This document shows positions 43,295-51,664 of a DNA stretch of 64,000 nt, piece after piece. The stretch lies in NCBI GenBank assembly GCA_947258715.1, contig CAMYJH010000008.1, forward strand, positions 1-64,000. Reading direction: 5' to 3'. The translations under genes were made by a program, and so were the position numbers. Under the pieces are notes generated by a model. The model worked only from the letters and a program-made list of their open reading frames with translations, was not told the origin of the DNA and ran no database searches. Within the stretch, counting starts at the first letter, position 1; each line of letters opens with the position of its first letter. Source of the DNA: an uncultured Gammaproteobacteria bacterium. Lineage in GTDB: Bacteria > Pseudomonadota > Gammaproteobacteria > HK1.

Positions 43295-45000
43295 GAGATG
43301 TCCTCACGGAAATACTTCATAACCGAATTTAACGGGTTGGACGCGGCCTGGCCGAGGCCGCATATGGACGCGTCCGACATGGTGCGCCCAAGCTCCTGTA
43401 ACAAGGGCTGATCCCATTTCGGTTCAACCATCAGCTCGACCGCTTTCTCGGTACCGACGCGACAGGGCGTACACTGCCCGCAGCTTTCGTCTTCGAAAAA
43501 TCGCATCAGATTCAGCGCCACATTTTTGGCGCTGTCTTTGTCGCTGAAGATCACCACCGCGTGCGAGCCGACGAAACAGCCGTGCTTTTCCAGCGAGCCG
43601 AACTCCAGCGGCAGGTCTCCCATGGCGGAGGGCAGGATCCCGCCGGACGCGCCTCCCGGCAGGTAGCCCTTGAAGGTATGACCCTCAGCCATGCCGCCGC
43701 AGAACTCGTCAATGAGCTCATTGACGCTGATTCCCGCCGGCGCAAGCTTGACACCCGGCACCTTGACCCGGCCGGATACGGAATAGCTGCGAAGCCCTTT
43801 GCCGCCGTTTCGGCCATGAGCCGCAAACCATTCAGCGCCTTTTTCCACGATGTCGCGCACCCAGTACAGCGTCTCGACGTTCTGCACCAGTGTGGGACGG
43901 CCGAAGAGACCGACCTCCGCCACATAGGGCGGCCGGTGCCGTGGCAGTCCGCGCTTTCCCTCGATGGATTCGATCATCGAGGACTCCTCGCCGCAAATGT
44001 AGGCACCGGCGCCGCGGCGCAGATGTATTGCGCTGTGACCCGCTAGCCCCGCCGATTTAATTTTGGCGATTTCCTTGGACAGAATTTCGCGGACGGCCGG
44101 ATACTCGTCGCGCAGATAGATGTATACGGCTTCTGCCTCCACCGCCCACGCCGCGATCAGCGCGCCTTCGAGAAAGCGATGCGGATCCCGCTCCATGTAA
44201 TAGCGATCTTTGAATGTGCCGGGCTCGCCCTCGTCGGCGTTGACCGCCATCAACCGTGGTCCGGGATACTCACGCACGATGCGCCACTTACGCCCGGTGG
44301 GAAATCCAGCGCCGCCCAATCCTCTCAATCCCGCGTCATCCAGCGCCTTGGCGATGGTTTCGAATTCGCGCCTACCGCTGACGCAGGCACGCAGCAATGC
44401 GTAACCCTCGTTGGCGACGTAAGCGTCAAAGTCCTGGTATTTGGGTATTTCCGCATGCACGTGTTTATTTTCGATTGCCGTCGAGACGTTTTCGACGCTG
44501 GCGTGGTCGACGTGATAATGGCCGACTTCCGCCACTGGAGCCGTATCACAACGACCCATGCACGGCGCGCGCACGACGCGGAAACTGTTACCGGCTTTTT
44601 CCTCCAGTGCTTTAAGCAGCTGCCTCGCGCCCATCATCTCGCAGGTGATGCTGTCGCAGACACGCACGGTGATTGCCGGCGGCGGCGCTTCACCTTCTCT
44701 CAAAATGTGGAAGTGGGCGTAGAAGGTCGCGGTCTCATAGACCTCGGCCATGGGAAGGCGCATTTCCTCCGCCAGCGCCGCCAGATGCTGCGCAGACAGG
44801 CAGTGATGCGCATCCTGTATCAGGTGCAAATACTCGACCAGAAGGTCCCGCCGGCGCGGGCGCTCGCCCAAAAGACTGCGGACCTGCTCCAACGCGTCGG
44901 CATCGACCTGGCGTCCCTTGGGCTGCGCGCGCCCGCGCCGACTCCCCGAGCCGGGATGACGCCTCTTTTTGAGTTCTCTTTGACTGCCGGACATCGGCAA
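43291..45000 (-). CDS. fdsB: formate dehydrogenase diaphorase subunit, fused NuoE-NuoF type
   Basis: The 569-residue protein joins a NuoE-like [2Fe-2S] thioredoxin-fold domain (residues about 40-190: CDSITCEMMGARQLL and APCMGRCDTAPV) to a NuoF-like domain. NuoF landmarks are GLRGLGGAGFPTGRKW and NADEGEPGTFKDR (FMN/NAD sites) and the 4Fe-4S ligands ESCGQCTPCRVG. It passes formate electrons to NAD. In Cupriavidus these domains are separate FdsG and FdsB proteins. The first 40 residues are basic and low in complexity, so a later start is possible. Confidence 0.92.
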   Translation of the reverse strand: MPMSGSQRELKKRRHPGSGSRRGRAQPKGRQVDADALEQVRSLLGERPRRRDLLVEYLHLIQDAHHCLSAQHLAALAEEMRLPMAEVYETATFYAHFHILREGEAPPPAITVRVCDSITCEMMGARQLLKALEEKAGNSFRVVRAPCMGRCDTAPVAEVGHYHVDHASVENVSTAIENKHVHAEIPKYQDFDAYVANEGYALLRACVSGRREFETIAKALDDAGLRGLGGAGFPTGRKWRIVREYPGPRLMAVNADEGEPGTFKDRYYMERDPHRFLEGALIAAWAVEAEAVYIYLRDEYPAVREILSKEIAKIKSAGLAGHSAIHLRRGAGAYICGEESSMIESIEGKRGLPRHRPPYVAEVGLFGRPTLVQNVETLYWVRDIVEKGAEWFAAHGRNGGKGLRSYSVSGRVKVPGVKLAPAGISVNELIDEFCGGMAEGHTFKGYLPGGASGGILPSAMGDLPLEFGSLEKHGCFVGSHAVVIFSDKDSAKNVALNLMRFFEDESCGQCTPCRVGTEKAVELMVEPKWDQPLLQELGRTMSDASICGLGQAASNPLNSVMKYFREDIS

Positions 45001-45084
45001 CTTCCCTTTCTGGCTCTGGCCCTAGCTCTTCGGAATTCGAAAATAAGGGACGAATGCTTCAGGCGGGGTCGGCGATCGCGTAGT

Positions 45085-45957
45085 TCACTTAAGCGCCGAC
45101 GCCACGGCAGCGCCGATGACCGCAGGAGAATCCGGCACCCTGATGCCCGCCATCTTGAACGCCTCGATCTTTTCTTTCGCGCCGCCGCTACCACCCGAAA
45201 CGATTGCGCCGGCGTGACCCATACGTCTTCCGGTCGGCGCGGACACGCCGGCAATGAAGCCAACAACGGATTTTCTTGGTTTTTCGGCACGCAAGTATTC
45301 TGCTGCGGCTTCTTCCGCGGTGCCGCCGATCTCACCAATGAGAAGAATGCACTCAGTCTCATCGTCGGCGAGAAACAACTCCAGACAGTCGACGAAGGAC
45401 ATACCGATGACGGGATCGCCACCAATGCCGACCACGGTGGACTGCCCCAGTCCGACCGCGCTGGTCTGCGCAACTGCCTCATATGTAAGCGTGCCTGAAC
45501 GCGAAACGATTCCCACTTTGCCCCGACGGTGAATGAGCCCCGGCATGATCCCGATCCTGCATTCTCCCGGGGTGATGATCCCAGGGGAGTTCGGCCCGAT
45601 GAGCCTCGACTTGGAGTCCTCGAGCGCGCGGCGCACCCGCACCATGTCTAGAACCGGAATCCCCTCGGTAATGCATACGATGAGGGCCAAGTCGGCGTTA
45701 ATGGCCTCCAGGATGGCGTCGGCGGCCTGCGCGGGCGGCACGAAGATGACCGTTGCGTTGGCGCCGGTGGACTCGGCGGCTTCCGATACGCGATCGAATA
45801 CCGGCAGATAAAGATGCTGGGTGCCGCCTTTGCCCGGGGTGACGCCGGCCACCATCCGAGTGCCGTAGGCGATGGAGCGCTCACAATGGAAGCTGCCCTG
45901 GGCGCCGGTGATGCCCTGACAAACCACTTTGGTCTCGGCATTGACCAGGATCGCCAT
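45085..45957 (-). CDS. succinyl-CoA synthetase/malate-CoA ligase-like alpha subunit
   Basis: The 290-residue protein has the CoA-binding segment [20 protein letters not shown] with VTPGKGG, the [12 protein letters not shown] loop and the phosphohistidine site [17 protein letters not shown]. It is therefore the alpha subunit of an ADP-forming acyl-CoA ligase. It overlaps the beta gene by one base. The operon also holds formate dehydrogenase and carries the GntR-type palindrome found across the oxalate island. A dedicated ligase for the island substrate, rather than the TCA-cycle enzyme, is therefore likely. The substrate is not shown by the sequence. Confidence 0.85.
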   Translation of the reverse strand: MAILVNAETKVVCQGITGAQGSFHCERSIAYGTRMVAGVTPGKGGTQHLYLPVFDRVSEAAESTGANATVIFVPPAQAADAILEAINADLALIVCITEGIPVLDMVRVRRALEDSKSRLIGPNSPGIITPGECRIGIMPGLIHRRGKVGIVSRSGTLTYEAVAQTSAVGLGQSTVVGIGGDPVIGMSFVDCLELFLADDETECILLIGEIGGTAEEAAAEYLRAEKPRKSVVGFIAGVSAPTGRRMGHAGAIVSGGSGGAKEKIEAFKMAGIRVPDSPAVIGAAVASALK

Positions 45958-47120
45958 CAGCTTCCTCCCACGGCCCCAACCACCTTGGTGGCGGCATCCG
46001 CCAGGGTGTCAGCGGGGATGAAATCCACTCCGGTGTCGCGCAACGTCTTTTTGCCTAGATCCCGATTGGTGCCTTCGAATCGCACCACCAGGGGCACGCG
46101 CCGGCTGATGGCTCGATAGGCAGAGGCAATTCCGTCTGCTATGGCGTCGCAGCGGGTGATGCCTCCTCCGATGACGTTGACCAAAACGGCGGCGACGTCG
46201 GAATCAGAGAGAATCAGCTTGAAGGCTTCAGAGATCTGCTCCCGGGTAGCTACCGGAGGTACATCAAGAAAGTTCGCCGGCTTACCACCGTTGGCCTTGA
46301 TCACATCCATGGTGGCCATGGCGAGGCCCGCACCGTTGACCAGACAGCCGATATTGCCATCCAGCTTGATGTAATTGAAACCGTGACGCGCTCGCTCCAG
46401 CCTGCCGGCATCCTCACGGTCACGGAGATCGGTGATCTGCTTGTGTCGAAACAGGGCGTTGTCGTCGAAGCTCATCTTGGCGTCGAGGGCCAGCAGCTTC
46501 TCGTCCCGGGTCACGCCCAGCGGATTGAGCTCCACCAGCGAGGCGTCTAGGTTGACGAAGGCTTCATAAACACCGAGGAGCACGCGCTCGGCGGCTTCTG
46601 CCACGGCGCCCTCGAGACCGAGCTTTGCCGCCACCTTACGCGCATCGGCGGACAAAAGTCCCGCTTCAGGGTCGATGGCGAAGCGATCCACGGTTTGCGG
46701 ATGTTTTTCCACCTGGACTTCGATTTCAGTGCCGCCTTCCCGGGACGAGATCAGGGTGACCCTGGCCGTTGCGCGATCGACGATCACTCCCAGGTAGAGT
46801 TCCCGACTAACGTCGCATGCCTCCTCCACGTAGACGCGGCTCACGGTGTCGCCGCGCGCGCCCGTCTGGGCAGTGGTGAGGATGGTACCGAGCATTCTGG
46901 CGGCAGCTTCGCGCACGTCTGCGGGCGTGCTCACCATCTTCACGCCGCCGGCCGGCCCGCGGTCGCCGGCGAGGATTTGTGCTTTAACAACGAACCCGGA
47001 GGCGGCCAAATCTTTCGCTACCTTTTGCGCCTCTTCCGGCGTGTACGCCACCGCGCCGCGGGGTATGCCGACCCCGTATCGGGAAAGAATCTGCTTGGCC
47101 TGATACTCGTGGATGTTCAC
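45957..47120 (-). CDS. succinyl-CoA synthetase/malate-CoA ligase-like beta subunit
   Basis: GTG at 47120 is chosen because it gives the invariant N-terminus (M)[16 protein letters not shown]; an in-frame TTG lies at 47138. The 387-residue product has the ATP-grasp domain and [33 protein letters not shown]. The normally conserved FLDVGGGA loop reads FLDVPPVA, and the NIFGGI-RCD region reads [11 protein letters not shown], so it is clearly divergent from the housekeeping SucC. It is the first gene of the leftward operon and starts 82 bases from a GntR-type palindrome. Confidence 0.83.
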   Translation of the reverse strand: MNIHEYQAKQILSRYGVGIPRGAVAYTPEEAQKVAKDLAASGFVVKAQILAGDRGPAGGVKMVSTPADVREAAARMLGTILTTAQTGARGDTVSRVYVEEACDVSRELYLGVIVDRATARVTLISSREGGTEIEVQVEKHPQTVDRFAIDPEAGLLSADARKVAAKLGLEGAVAEAAERVLLGVYEAFVNLDASLVELNPLGVTRDEKLLALDAKMSFDDNALFRHKQITDLRDREDAGRLERARHGFNYIKLDGNIGCLVNGAGLAMATMDVIKANGGKPANFLDVPPVATREQISEAFKLILSDSDVAAVLVNVIGGGITRCDAIADGIASAYRAISRRVPLVVRFEGTNRDLGKKTLRDTGVDFIPADTLADAATKVVGAVGGS

Positions 47121-47201
47121 GCGCTTCCCGGAAAACAAAGGAGTTTGCGGACGTAGGGCTGTTTTACCCGACCCGGCGGCTAGAATGAAGTGAGCGGGTT
47201 T

Positions 47202-47218
47202 TGGTATACAATATACCA
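47202..47218. promoter_or_regulatory. GntR-type operator 1 (ligase/formate dehydrogenase side)
   Basis: TGGTATACAATATACCA is a perfect 7-3-7 palindrome of the TGGTATA-N3-TATACCA form. It lies 82 bases upstream of the beta-ligase start codon. The same sequence occurs before the gntR gene. Confidence 0.78.
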
Positions 47219-47303
47219 GCCAATGCTTTGCAACAAGGCTGGAGCAAATTTCTTCCTATGTACATCCAAACAATGGGGCATTAGACTGACGCCGCTTGGT
47301 ATT

Positions 47304-47320
47304 TGGCATAATGTATACCA
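47304..47320. promoter_or_regulatory. GntR-type operator 2 (transporter side)
   Basis: TGGCATAATGTATACCA is the same palindrome with one changed base in the left half. It lies 168 bases upstream of tctC. Confidence 0.72.
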
Positions 47321-47488
47321 GAAGCAATATAACGCGGCTCGGTGTGTCGATGGCAACAGCGACGCCGTCCGCGATGGTCCCACATAAGAATGCTCGCCCC
47401 CTTGCCCATTTAAGATAGCCCCACTCCCGGGGGCGATTCGATTAAGATAGATGCGCTGTTAGCAGCGTCAATTGGAGGAGAAACTTTC

Positions 47489-48481
47489 ATGAAAATCATC
47501 ACCAGATCCGCAGTCTCCGGCGTCGCGTCCGCGCTGGTGCTGGGCACCGCCCTGAGCTTAACGCCTAAGGACGCATCCGCCGCTTGGGAGCCGAAAAAAC
47601 CGGTCGACTTCGTCATCATGGCCGGTAAAGGTGGCGGCGCGGATAAGATGGCTCGTCTCATGCAGAGCGTCATCGAAAAGCACAATCTGTCTTCCAAACC
47701 GTTCGTGCCGATCAATAAGCCCGGCGGCTCCGGTGCCGAAGCGTTGATTCACCTGAAGGGCACTTCGGGAGCTAACAAAGACCATACGGTCATGGTCACG
47801 CTCAACAGCTTTTACACCACGCCCATGCGTCAGCCGGGACTCGGCGTCGACATCTCGACCTTTGCCCCCATCGGTCGCATGGCCGAAGACACCTTCCTGC
47901 TTTGGGTGCACAAAGACAGCGGTATCAACTCTGTCACCGACTTTGTCAGCGCGGCCAAAGCCAAGGGCAACAACTGGATTATGGCGGGCACAGGCAAAGG
48001 TCAGGAAGACCAGCTTCTAACCGACTTCCTCAATCGCGCGTATGGTCTCAACATGAAATACGTGCCGTTCAAGGGCGGTGGTCGGGTTGCCAAGGAGTTG
48101 GCCGGCAAGCACGCTGACTCCACCGTAAATAACCCGTCGGAGCAGCTCGGCTTCTACGAGGCCGGAACGACGCGACCTTTGGCGGCATTCACCCCTAATC
48201 GACTGGAGCTCTTCGGCGACGCGCCGACCTTCAAGGAGCTGGGCGAAGACTTCGTCTATTTCATGCAGCGCAGTGTGGTCGGCGCCCCGGGTATGAGCGG
48301 CGAAGCCGAGGCCTACTACCGCCGCGTATTCGCCCAGGTGTATGCCTCCGACGAATGGCAGGACTACATGAAGAAGAAAAGCCTTTACGGCGGTTTTCTC
48401 ACTGGTCAGCGTCTCAAAGACTACTGGCTGCGTGAGCGCGACATTCATCAAAAAATGCTGAAAGAGATCGGCGAAATCTGA
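47489..48481 (+). CDS. tctC: TctC/Bug-family periplasmic solute receptor
   Basis: The 330-residue protein has a signal peptide ending near DASAAW. The mature domain carries the family patterns KPVDFVIMAGKGGGADKMARLMQ, FVPINKPGGSGAEAL and GTGKGQEDQLLT. Receptors of this type bind carboxylates for tripartite tricarboxylate transporters. TctB and TctA follow on the same strand, so this is a complete system. Oxalate or a related short dicarboxylate is inferred as ligand from the downstream catabolic genes. Confidence 0.93.
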   Translation: MKIITRSAVSGVASALVLGTALSLTPKDASAAWEPKKPVDFVIMAGKGGGADKMARLMQSVIEKHNLSSKPFVPINKPGGSGAEALIHLKGTSGANKDHTVMVTLNSFYTTPMRQPGLGVDISTFAPIGRMAEDTFLLWVHKDSGINSVTDFVSAAKAKGNNWIMAGTGKGQEDQLLTDFLNRAYGLNMKYVPFKGGGRVAKELAGKHADSTVNNPSEQLGFYEAGTTRPLAAFTPNRLELFGDAPTFKELGEDFVYFMQRSVVGAPGMSGEAEAYYRRVFAQVYASDEWQDYMKKKSLYGGFLTGQRLKDYWLRERDIHQKMLKEIGEI

Positions 48482-48522
48482 TTTAGGCTTCTCTATTCAA
48501 CATCGGACCGGGAGCAACCGCC

Positions 48523-49020
48523 ATGCGACGGGCAGAACTCGTCATGGCTCTGATCTTGGCGCTCTGCTCCATCAGTCTGATGGTCAAAAGCGCGGAGCTC
48601 CCCATCGGCTGGATACCGGGAGAAGGTCCAGGCGGTGGGGCGTTCCCATTCTGGCTGTCCACCGGCATGCTGATCTGCTGTGTCTGGATCATCATTAACT
48701 GGGTAAGAAAGCTGGGCCCGGTGGCAACCTCCACCGCCGCCTACATGGACAAAGAGGCGCTGATTCTGTTTGTGCTCGCCGCCGGATCGCTGACCGTGAT
48801 GATTGGACTGATTCACGTTGTTGGCGTCTACGTTTCGGTCCCGCTTTTCCTCGTTTTTTACGTGCGTTTTGTCGGCCGTCACTCCTGGCCGCTTACCGGC
48901 GGGCTCGCCGTCGTCACCCCTATCGTGGCGTTTTTCTTTTTCGAGATCGCTCTACGTATCACCTTGCCCAAAGGAAAGACGGAGCCCTTGTTTTATCCGC
49001 TTTACGATATTTTTCTCTGA
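48523..49020 (+). CDS. tctB: TctB-family small transporter subunit
   Basis: The 165-residue protein has four hydrophobic spans, with the GPGGGAFPFWLSTGMLICCVWIIIN segment typical of TctB near the N-terminus. TctB is the small inner-membrane subunit of tripartite tricarboxylate transporters. It begins 41 bases after tctC. The larger subunit gene follows only after an unusual 258-base gap. Confidence 0.9.
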   Translation: MRRAELVMALILALCSISLMVKSAELPIGWIPGEGPGGGAFPFWLSTGMLICCVWIIINWVRKLGPVATSTAAYMDKEALILFVLAAGSLTVMIGLIHVVGVYVSVPLFLVFYVRFVGRHSWPLTGGLAVVTPIVAFFFFEIALRITLPKGKTEPLFYPLYDIFL

Positions 49021-49227
49021 CCGGGGGTGATCCTGAGTGGCGGCCCGCGTTTGGGTTCCCGAATCGCGGCTCGATTTTCTTGCGTCAGATTGAAAAACGA
49101 GTACTCCGGGGGCGGAGCTACCGTGACCGCGTTTAAGCTGCGGGAGCCCACTAAAAAAAAGCAGAAGTGCGAATGCAGCCGATTCGGGGAGCAGATTTAT
49201 CGGAAATGTTTAAGCGTTAGAGCGAAT

Positions 49228-49241
49228 AACCTCTAGAGGTT
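49228..49241. promoter_or_regulatory. palindrome in the tctB-tctA gap
   Basis: AACCTCTAGAGGTT is a perfect 14-bp palindrome, flanked more widely by aagcg and cgctt. It lies 37 bases before tctA in a 258-base non-coding gap. It may be an operator or an RNA-processing/stability hairpin; the sequence does not decide. Confidence 0.5.
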
Positions 49242-49278
49242 GGCGCTTTAGAGCACGAAATCCAACTCAAGCACGCTC

Positions 49279-50811
49279 ATGGAAATCATCAATCTTCTTG
49301 CTGACGGTTTTTTAATCGTCTTTCAACCACTTTACTTGGCCATAATCATTGGCGGTGTCACTTTAGGACTGTTTATCGGCGCCATGCCCGGGCTCGGCTC
49401 AGTAAACGGCGTCGCCATTTTGTTGCCAATGACGTTTCTGATGGAAGAGCAAGCGCCGGGATCAGCGATTATTTTTCTCGCTGCCATTTACTACGGCGCC
49501 ATGTACGGAGGCGCCATCAGCTCCATCATGTTGGGTATTCCCGGCGCCTCCACCGCGGTGGCCACGACATTCGACGGCCGCCCGCTTGCGCTCAAGGGCC
49601 TTGCCGATCAGGCGCTGGTGGCTGCGGCCACGGCATCGTTTATTGGCGGCACAATTTCGGTGCTACTGTTCACCGGATTTGCGCCGCCGCTGGCCAAGGT
49701 TGCCCTGTCATTCGGTGCGCCGGAAGAGTTCGCGCTGATGATGCTTGCGTTTGCCACCTTTATCGGTCTCGGCGGTGATGACATTTCCAAGACTTTTTTT
49801 TCCATTTTCATCGGCCTGGTGTTGAGTGCAGTCGGCCTAGACATCATCAGCGGCCAACCCCGCCTCATATTCTTCGACATTCCGGGGTTTTTTCACGGAG
49901 TCAACTTTCTGGTGCTGGCCATCGGCATCTACGGCATCGGCGAGATGCTCTGGACCATCGAGTCCAGCCGCGGCGACGTTCAGTTATCCAAAGCCACGGT
50001 CTCGGTCCGCCGCATCATTGACAATATCGTACGGATGAAGGAGACCACAAAGGCCATGGTGATGGGTTCCTTTCTCGGCTACTTCGTCGGAATTCTGCCT
50101 GCGGCCGGCGCCACGCCGGGTTCGCTGATGGCCTACGGCGTCGCTAAGACCATGTCCAAGGACCCGGACAGCTTCGGCAAGGGCAACCTGATCGGCGTGG
50201 CCGCGCCGGAGGCCGCCAACAACGCTGCCAGCACGGGCTCCATGCTCCCCATGCTGACGCTGGGCATCCCCGGCTCGCCGACCACGGCAATCCTCCTCGG
50301 CGGCATGGTGATCTGGGGACTAGAGCCAGGTCCGCGGCTGTTCATCGAAGAAAAGGAGTTCGTTTGGGGCCTGATTGCCAGCCTCTACGCGGCCAATCTG
50401 TTTGCCCTGCTGGTTAACATCGCCTTCATTCCGGCCTTAATTTGGGTGCTTAGAACCCCGTTCACCATTCTCGCGCCAAGCATTTTTGTTCTCTGCGTCA
50501 TCGGAGGCTACGCGCCGACCCAGGACATGCATGACGTCTGGCTGATGCTGTTGTTCGGCGTGGTCGCCTACCTGCTGCGAAAGCTCGATTACCCGATGGC
50601 GCCGGCGGTGCTAGCGATCGTGCTCGGACCGTTGGCGGAAGCCTCGTTGCGTCAGTCCCTTATCATCAATCACGGCAGCCCGATGATCTTCTTCGAGCGC
50701 CCGATATCCGGACCGCTGATAGGGATCGCTATCTTGCTGTTTTTTATGCCGTTGTTTAAAGCTTTGAAGTCCAGGCTGACGAGCAGCCGTGCCGCCCAGG
50801 AGAGAAGTTGA
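49279..50811 (+). CDS. tctA: TctA-family large transporter subunit
   Basis: The 510-residue protein has about eleven to twelve membrane spans. It contains the TctA signatures GLFIGAMPGLGSVNG, YYGAMYGGAISSIMLGIPGASTAVAT and the second-half repeat GYFVGILPAAGATPGSLMAYG with AAPEAANNAASTGSMLPMLTLGIPGS. It is the transport channel of the tripartite tricarboxylate transporter in the inner membrane. It belongs with tctC and tctB upstream and lies 84 bases before gntR. Confidence 0.95.
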   Translation: MEIINLLADGFLIVFQPLYLAIIIGGVTLGLFIGAMPGLGSVNGVAILLPMTFLMEEQAPGSAIIFLAAIYYGAMYGGAISSIMLGIPGASTAVATTFDGRPLALKGLADQALVAAATASFIGGTISVLLFTGFAPPLAKVALSFGAPEEFALMMLAFATFIGLGGDDISKTFFSIFIGLVLSAVGLDIISGQPRLIFFDIPGFFHGVNFLVLAIGIYGIGEMLWTIESSRGDVQLSKATVSVRRIIDNIVRMKETTKAMVMGSFLGYFVGILPAAGATPGSLMAYGVAKTMSKDPDSFGKGNLIGVAAPEAANNAASTGSMLPMLTLGIPGSPTTAILLGGMVIWGLEPGPRLFIEEKEFVWGLIASLYAANLFALLVNIAFIPALIWVLRTPFTILAPSIFVLCVIGGYAPTQDMHDVWLMLLFGVVAYLLRKLDYPMAPAVLAIVLGPLAEASLRQSLIINHGSPMIFFERPISGPLIGIAILLFFMPLFKALKSRLTSSRAAQERS

Positions 50812-50835
50812 ACTCGGTTGCGCCACCGAGGGGTC

Positions 50836-50852
50836 TGGTATACGGTATACCA
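50836..50852. promoter_or_regulatory. GntR-type operator 3 (gntR autoregulation)
   Basis: TGGTATACGGTATACCA is a perfect 7-3-7 palindrome located 43 bases upstream of the gntR start codon. It shares both half-sites with operator 1. This position strongly suggests autoregulation by the GntR protein. Confidence 0.8.
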
Positions 50853-50895
50853 GATAAATCGAGCAACTCCGTCCCTAGGCTAAGGACAATCTACC

Positions 50896-51585
50896 ATGGC
50901 AACCGTAGCTCTGGCGCTAAAGCGGGTCGAAAACGGCGTCGTTCTCAAAGACCGCATCTACAACGAGCTCAAGCGCGCCATCACCGCTATCAACGTCTAC
51001 GCGGACAGCGACGAACACCGCCTCGACGAGCGCCAGCTGTCTGAGGAGCTGGGTGTAAGCCGTACGCCGGTGCGCGAAGCGCTTTGCCGCCTCGAAAACG
51101 AAGGTTTCGTTCATACCGTCCCTCGCCGCGGCGCCTTCATCGCCAGAAAAAGCAAAAAAGAGATCGTGGAGATGATTACGGTCTGGGCGGCACTTGAAAG
51201 TCTGGCCTCACGCCTCATCACCGAGCGCGCGAGCGAGAACGAAATCGCCGGCTTGCGCAAGATGTTCGCGACCTTCAGCGACGACAAGGTTCAGGCCCAC
51301 ATCGATGAGTACTCCGAGACCAATATTGAGTTTCACAAGGCACTTTTTCAGATCAGCCACTGCGATTTGCTCAATAAGCTGACGGAGAACATGTTTTTGC
51401 ACATGCGCTGGATCCGGATGCGCACCATATCCGAGAAGGATCGCGCCAGCCGATCCATCATCGACCACATGAATATCATCGAGGCCCTGGAGGCAAGAGA
51501 CGCTGATCTCGCCGAGCGTCTGACTAAAGAGCACACGCTCAACCTGGCCAGGCACGTCGAGGGGAACGTCGACTGGCTCAATTGA
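50896..51585 (+). CDS. GntR-family regulator with FCD ligand domain
   Basis: The 229-residue protein has an N-terminal winged helix (LDERQLSEELGVSRTPVREALCRLENEGFVHTVPRRGAFIA), the GntR signature. An all-helical FCD domain follows, with the metal/ligand residues in SETNIEFHKALFQISH and near SIIDHMNIIEALEARD. Such regulators usually repress carboxylate catabolic genes until the substrate binds. It sits between transporter and catabolic genes. The TGGTATA-type palindrome at its own promoter and at two other island promoters is its likely operator. Confidence 0.92.
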   Translation: MATVALALKRVENGVVLKDRIYNELKRAITAINVYADSDEHRLDERQLSEELGVSRTPVREALCRLENEGFVHTVPRRGAFIARKSKKEIVEMITVWAALESLASRLITERASENEIAGLRKMFATFSDDKVQAHIDEYSETNIEFHKALFQISHCDLLNKLTENMFLHMRWIRMRTISEKDRASRSIIDHMNIIEALEARDADLAERLTKEHTLNLARHVEGNVDWLN

Positions 51586-51664
51586 GTATAAGTATCGAAT
51601 TCAACTGAGTTGGGGCGAATTCTGCGCTCTGCTTAATAAGGCTGAACTAAAGAGGAGAACCGTC

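Larger units (their letters stand above)
47121..47488. promoter_or_regulatory. divergent control region of the oxalate island
   Basis: These 368 bases separate the leftward ligase/formate dehydrogenase operon from the rightward transporter operon. They hold two 17-bp GntR-type palindromes 102 bases apart and a good ribosome site (TTGGAGGAG) before tctC. No gene is seen. Confidence 0.75.

Noticed and set aside
44179..45498. 439-codon frame antisense to the formate dehydrogenase diaphorase and ligase genes
   Set aside because: Shadow of two well-supported genes; no ribosome site and no family pattern.
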